Shown: piece by piece, positions 61,667 to 64,000 of the stretch
Position numbering within the stretch: the first letter of the stretch is position 1
How the letters are laid out: every line of letters starts with the position of its first letter
Assembly: GCA_902591315.1 (NCBI GenBank)
Contig: CACJAI010000002.1
Location: 1-64,000 of the forward strand
Origin: an uncultured Alphaproteobacteria bacterium
GTDB lineage: Bacteria; Pseudomonadota; Alphaproteobacteria; HIMB59
DNA length: 64,000 bases
Direction: 5' to 3'
Notes under the pieces: model-generated
Databases searched by the model: none
What the model saw: only the letters and a program-made list of their open reading frames with translations
What the model was told of the DNA's origin: nothing
Position numbers and translations under genes: made by a program

Positions 61667-62383
61667 CTAGATATAATTTTCACCCAAATAGATTTTTTTT
61701 ACAAATTTATCAGAAATAATTTCTTTTGGACTCCCAGATTTTATAATTTGTCCATTATAGATTATGTAACCAAAATCAACGATACTTAGCGCCTCTTTTA
61801 CATTATGGTCAGTTATAATTATTCCAATATTCATTTTTTTTAGTAGTGATATCGAAGATTTAACTTCTTCTATTGCTATAGGGTCTATACCTGCGAAAGG
61901 CTCATCAAGCAAAAGAAATTTTGGACTACTCGCTAATGCTCTCGCTATTTCAGTTCTTCTTCTCTCACCCCCAGATAACAATTTACCTTTAGTTTTTTGA
62001 AAATTTTTAAGAGAAAACTGATCTATAAGTTTTTTAGTAATTTTTTTTGCATTATCTTTATTATGAAATAATTCTGCAATTGAAAAAATATTATCAAAGA
62101 CAGTTAAATCTCGAAAAATTGAAGCATCTTGTGGTAAATAAGAAATACCTAGCTTTGTCCTTAAGCTGAGACTTTTTTCATTTAAATTATATTTATCTAA
62201 AAAAATTTTTCCAAAATCAGGATTTAAAAAACCAGCTACAATGTTAAAAAGAGTGGTCTTTCCACTACCATTTGGACCAAGTAATCCATTTACTTTGTCA
62301 TTAGAAAATTCGATGTTTATATTATTAAGAGCTTTTTTAGACTTAAAGCTTTTAGAAACTTCAATTAGTTTAATCTTTTGCAT
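61667..62383 (-). CDS. lptB: LPS export ABC ATPase LptB
   Basis: A 238-residue ATPase: Walker A GPNGSGKTT (36-44), signature LSGGERRRTEIARAL, Walker B KFLLLDEPFAGIDP and H-loop IIITDHNVKEAL. ERRR(T/V)EIAR with FAGIDP is characteristic of LptB. It powers LPS extraction from the inner membrane with LptF/G. It overlaps lptA by 14 nt. An outer membrane with LPS follows from this and lptA/C. Confidence 0.94.
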   Translation of the reverse strand: MQKIKLIEVSKSFKSKKALNNINIEFSNDKVNGLLGPNGSGKTTLFNIVAGFLNPDFGKIFLDKYNLNEKSLSLRTKLGISYLPQDASIFRDLTVFDNIFSIAELFHNKDNAKKITKKLIDQFSLKNFQKTKGKLLSGGERRRTEIARALASSPKFLLLDEPFAGIDPIAIEEVKSSISLLKKMNIGIIITDHNVKEALSIVDFGYIIYNGQIIKSGSPKEIISDKFVKKIYLGENYI

Positions 62384-62840
62384 TATTTTCTAATAAAACT
62401 TCAACAAGAGAATCTTTATTACCTGAATTGAGGATTCTTTTATTATTATCGATATCAGCAATTAACTCGTTGCCGGTTAGTAACCTTGATGGCGACTCTA
62501 TTGATACATTCCCGGTTAGTTTTATTATATTATCTTTACGTGTATAAATGGCATAATCTCCTTTAAAAATTTCATCGTTGAATTTAATTATCACATTATC
62601 AAAAAGTTCAATTTTAGTAAAAATTTCTTCATTTTTTTCCTCTTTATAGTAAGCAAGCATTTTATCAGAGAAAGCAATAAATTTATCATTTTTAAATTCA
62701 ACATCACCTAAAGCTGTGTAACTTTTATTTTCAGAGTCCCATATAAGACTATCTCCTGCTTTAACAAAGCTCTCAGAATATGCATTTGGAAAAAAAATTA
62801 AATATATAAAAAAAAATAAATATTTATTTATTGATGACAA
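62370..62840 (-). CDS. lptA: LPS transport periplasmic protein LptA (OstA-like)
   Basis: A 156-residue protein with a signal peptide (1-22, YLFFFIYLIFFPNAYS) and an OstA-like beta-jellyroll: GDVEFKNDKFIAFSDKMLAYY, IYTRKDNIIKLTGNVSIESPSRLLTGNELIADIDNNKRIL. It bridges LPS across the periplasm between LptC and LptD. It overlaps lptC by 17 nt. Confidence 0.88.
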   Translation of the reverse strand: MSSINKYLFFFIYLIFFPNAYSESFVKAGDSLIWDSENKSYTALGDVEFKNDKFIAFSDKMLAYYKEEKNEEIFTKIELFDNVIIKFNDEIFKGDYAIYTRKDNIIKLTGNVSIESPSRLLTGNELIADIDNNKRILNSGNKDSLVEVLLENNAKD

Positions 62841-63252
62841 AATTTACCTCACCTTTAAAAATAATTTTACCATCATAATCAAGATTCTTAAATCCTTTAC
62901 CTTTCAAAGTTCCCATTGAATTAATTACTTCTACAGGATCATCACTATTTGATATCTCTTTTGATAGGTTAATTGATATGTTTTTACCATATATTTTATA
63001 ATCTTTATTTTCTAAGTATGAATTACCCTCTAAAAAAATATTATCTTCATCTATTTTATTTAATTTTTCTGATCCAATTTTATTTATTCCAGATTTGCTT
63101 AAAACAATACTTGAAAAATTCTCAACTGTGATTTTCTTTTGACTAAAATTTTCTGTTAATGGTTTTTGATTATAGATATATATTGTTAACTGTATCCCTA
63201 AAAAAAAAATTATCAAAATATTAATTATTTTTTTGTTCAAGTTAAGAGTCAT
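62824..63252 (-). CDS. lptC: LPS export protein LptC
   Basis: A 142-residue bitopic protein. One N-terminal transmembrane helix (about 9-27, IINILIIFFLGIQLTIYIYN) anchors a periplasmic OstA-like domain (FLEGNSYLENKDYKIYGKNISIN...GTLKGKGFKNLDYDGKIIFKGEVNFVI). LptC family members are poorly conserved, but position between kdsD and lptA is diagnostic. It overlaps kdsD by 11 nt. Confidence 0.85.
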   Translation of the reverse strand: MTLNLNKKIINILIIFFLGIQLTIYIYNQKPLTENFSQKKITVENFSSIVLSKSGINKIGSEKLNKIDEDNIFLEGNSYLENKDYKIYGKNISINLSKEISNSDDPVEVINSMGTLKGKGFKNLDYDGKIIFKGEVNFVINK

Positions 63253-64000
63253 TTTCTAAGCATTTTTTAATATTTACAATACCAATAGGTTTATTTTGAT
63301 TAGCAATTATAAGACTTGTAATAGAGTACTTATTCATTAGAACAATAGCAGATGAAATTAATAAATCTCCTTTTGCAATAATTGGTTTACTTTTCATAAT
63401 ATTTGTTGCTTTCTCTTTTATATTGATCCTAGCAATCGATCTTCTTAAATCTCCATCTGTAATAATTCCTTTGATTTTTTTATTTTTATCTAATACCACA
63501 ACACACCCATATTTCTTTGCAGTCATTACTAAAACCGCATCAATTATTGATGATTCTGACTGAATTATAGGAATATCAGTATCCATAATGTCTCTTAATG
63601 TTTTCAATTTTTTTCCAATTTTTCCACCTGGATGAAGTTCACTAAATGATTTTTTATCAAATTTTCTTAAACTCAAAACAGAGCAACAAAGTGCATCACC
63701 TAGAGCCAAAGCCATTGTAGTCGAAGTAGTAGGAATTGTTTGTAATTTGTCAGCCTCTATATGAGAGGGTAAAATTAAATTTATATCTGAATTTTTTGAT
63801 AATAAACTTTTATGTGTAGATGTTATTGAAATTATTTTAATTTTTTTTTTCTTACTAAAGTTGATCAGATCCGCTAATTCATGTGACTCACCTGAATTAG
63901 ATAAAATCATAAGAACATCATTTTTATCAATAATACCCATATCTCCATGACTAGCATCAACAGGGCTTAGAAAGATTGCTGGTATCCCAGTCGAGGTAAA
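63242..64000 (-). CDS. kdsD: Arabinose-5-phosphate isomerase KdsD (KpsF/GutQ), 5' end beyond window
   Basis: The frame is open to the window edge, so the N-terminus is missing; the visible ATG at 63940 is internal. The SIS domain shows STGIPAIFLSPVDASHGDMGII, VLMILSNSGESHELADLI and the family's TIPTTSTTMALALGDALC, followed by two CBS domains (IPIIQSESSIIDAVLVM..., GIITDGDLRR). It converts ribulose-5-P to arabinose-5-P for KDO, the first step of LPS core synthesis, in keeping with the lptCAB genes behind it. Confidence 0.93.
   Translation of the reverse strand, partial: FTSTGIPAIFLSPVDASHGDMGIIDKNDVLMILSNSGESHELADLINFSKKKKIKIISITSTHKSLLSKNSDINLILPSHIEADKLQTIPTTSTTMALALGDALCCSVLSLRKFDKKSFSELHPGGKIGKKLKTLRDIMDTDIPIIQSESSIIDAVLVMTAKKYGCVVVLDKNKKIKGIITDGDLRRSIARINIKEKATNIMKSKPIIAKGDLLISSAIVLMNKYSITSLIIANQNKPIGIVNIKKCLENDS

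Overview
This is a 64 kb window from an AT-rich, tightly packed genome. The gene order kdsD-lptC-lptA-lptB, aroA-rpsA-ihfB-pyrF-trpF-trpB-trpA-accD-folC is typical of Alphaproteobacteria. The low GC content, very short intergenic gaps, many 4 to 40 bp gene overlaps and the large set of sugar-scavenging genes suggest a streamlined marine heterotroph, perhaps of the HIMB59/AEGEAN-169 kind. That placement is inference; no rRNA gene is present to test it.

Layout. Positions 1-2.8 kb carry the end of a ferredoxin-NADP reductase-like flavoprotein, an exported PQQ-type sugar dehydrogenase, a small exported protein and galE. Positions 2.9-13.9 kb (+ strand) form a galactoside operon: binding protein, two permeases, a GH4 enzyme with the CHS(V) signature of alpha-galactosidases, galT, galK and an SMP-30-type lactonase. 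A D-2-hydroxyacid dehydrogenase (- strand), an IolD-like ThDP enzyme and a short-chain dehydrogenase follow. Positions 13.9-24.2 kb (- strand) form a converging operon of AglEFG-like alpha-glucoside transport genes, a GH4 enzyme with the CHE(x) signature of alpha-glucosidases, two ABC ATPases, GH1 and GH42. The + operon has no ATPase of its own, so the second ATPase of the - operon probably serves it. Together the two operons import alpha- and beta-galactosides and glucosides, hydrolyse them in the cytoplasm and feed galactose into the Leloir pathway (GalK, GalT, GalE).

Positions 24.4-27.9 kb hold a copper-type module (cytochrome c, CsoR with an intact C-H-C metal site, DUF4396 protein and a near-perfect operator), then a secreted nuclease and a FAD amine oxidase. 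Positions 27.9-34.5 kb are an accessory region of small envelope and zinc-ribbon proteins around a bacterial pentameric ligand-gated ion channel with an added PDZ-like N-terminal domain. It also has a 90-nt tRNA-like element without a normal anticodon arm. Positions 34.6-40.4 kb are a restriction-modification island: two different m5C methyltransferases converge on two overlapping genes for PD-(D/E)XK-like proteins, followed by an AlkA-like glycosylase, a divergent pair of paralogous PUA/EVE-like proteins and a Cas4/RecB-like nuclease.

Positions 40.8-44.7 kb encode fatty-acid activation and beta-oxidation enzymes. At 44.7-52.8 kb lie a split photolyase with its domains in swapped order, the 5-oxoprolinase genes pxpCB/pxpA with a gamma-glutamylcyclotransferase-like gene, a HupE/DUF4198 pair, a glutathione transferase and a DCC protein. 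Positions 53-64 kb (- strand) are housekeeping genes for folate, fatty acid, tryptophan, pyrimidine, ribosomal protein S1, shikimate and LPS transport. No cmk gene lies between aroA and rpsA, where alphaproteobacteria usually have it.
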